DNA of 5,245 nt, from the NCBI GenBank assembly GCA_018647275.1, contig JABGTH010000365.1, forward strand, positions 1 to 5,245. Reading direction: 5' to 3'. The notes beneath the pieces were generated by a model that did not search any database, was not told the DNA's origin, and saw nothing but the letters and a program-made list of their open reading frames with translations. Below are positions 4,814 through 5,245 of the stretch, piece by piece. The first letter of the stretch is position 1. The number at the start of each line of letters is the position of its first letter. The position numbers and the translations under genes were made by a program. This DNA comes from Paracoccaceae bacterium (GTDB lineage: Bacteria; Pseudomonadota; Alphaproteobacteria; Rhodobacterales; Rhodobacteraceae).

Positions 4814-5245
4814 TTATCAACCTCCTCCAAGCGGATAAGCGCTGCACCGGCTTCTACCTGATCCCCCTCACTTATCAGAACCTCAGCAATCACCCCATCA
4901 CGGGCAGCCAATAGCGCATGTTCCATCTTCATAGCTTCTAACACAGCCAAGCGATCCCCAGCAGTTACAGACTGTCCTGCTTTGGCGGTGACAGCCTTCA
5001 CCAATCCGGGCATCGGGGCATCAACTATATTACCGTCCCCTGTAGCACTGGCATCCCGTTGCAAGGGATCCACAATATCAAAAGCAATACCATATGCGTC
5101 AAACACAGTGATACAGGCATCTGTCATCGAAACTGCAGGTGCTGACAAACCATCTAGTAGCCATCGTCCTCCCACACGCTGGGCCAAAACAACAGCGTCA
5201 CCCACATCCCATGTCTGCGCGTCAGCACTGTTCACCTCTACAACA
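4810..5245 (-). CDS. liuD: Biotin-dependent acyl-CoA carboxylase alpha subunit, C-terminal part (probably methylcrotonyl-CoA carboxylase)
   Basis: The C-terminal 144 residues of a protein that enters from the right edge; the frame is open to the last base, and the GTG at 5235 is an internal valine codon, not a start. The final 70 or so residues form a biotinyl (BCCP) domain: DAPMPGLVKAV, then EAMKMEHAL with the biotinylated lysine encoded at 4927-4929, then GDQVEAGAALIRLEE. The preceding stretch (WDVGDAVVLAQRVGGRWLLDG) fits the beta-barrel linker region of MCC/PCC alpha subunits. The domain would accept CO2 from the biotin carboxylase part and hand it to the beta subunit. Calling it methylcrotonyl-CoA rather than propionyl-CoA carboxylase rests on the neighbouring HMG-CoA lyase and methylglutaconyl-CoA hydratase genes. 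Its TGA overlaps the GST ATG. Confidence 0.88.
   Translation of the reverse strand, partial: VVEVNSADAQTWDVGDAVVLAQRVGGRWLLDGLSAPAVSMTDACITVFDAYGIAFDIVDPLQRDASATGDGNIVDAPMPGLVKAVTAKAGQSVTAGDRLAVLEAMKMEHALLAARDGVIAEVLISEGDQVEAGAALIRLEEVDK

Noticed and set aside
4810..5235. Stand-alone biotin carrier protein starting at GTG 5235
   Set aside because: The frame stays open upstream to the window edge, no Shine-Dalgarno precedes the GTG, and the residues fit the linker of a longer carboxylase subunit.

Overview
The window carries two co-directional gene blocks, both on the minus strand, from what looks like an alphaproteobacterium of the Rhodobacterales (Roseobacter-type). The basis is the gene order nuoA-B-C-D with separate nuoC and nuoD, the Paracoccus/Rhodobacter-like sequence of these subunits, and a leucine/isovalerate degradation cluster built as biotin-carboxylase subunit, GST, HMG-CoA lyase, enoyl-CoA hydratase. 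Base composition looks moderate (about half G+C by eye, not counted). The genus assignment is inference.

Upstream block in transcription order (right edge to about 2453): the C-terminal part of a biotin-dependent acyl-CoA carboxylase alpha subunit (probably 3-methylcrotonyl-CoA carboxylase, running off the right edge), a GST-fold protein, hydroxymethylglutaryl-CoA lyase, and a methylglutaconyl-CoA hydratase-like crotonase. The genes overlap or are 9 to 21 bp apart, so they are almost certainly one transcript. Together they cover the lower leucine pathway: 3-methylcrotonyl-CoA to 3-methylglutaconyl-CoA to HMG-CoA to acetoacetate plus acetyl-CoA. The GST is the one member without an assigned step.

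Middle (2175-2452): a 278-bp intergenic region with no convincing gene. It holds a hairpin just after the hydratase stop, several short inverted repeats, and a weak candidate promoter about 70 bp before nuoA.

Downstream block (2174 to the left edge): the start of the respiratory NADH:quinone oxidoreductase (complex I) operon, nuoA (GTG start), nuoB, nuoC, a 57-residue two-helix membrane ORF, and nuoD, which runs off the left edge. The small ORF starts on the nuoC stop (TAATG), has its own Shine-Dalgarno and ends one base before nuoD. It is the least explained gene here and the best candidate for something undescribed. Everything else is recognisable core metabolism; I see no mobile element, CRISPR array, tRNA or rRNA.
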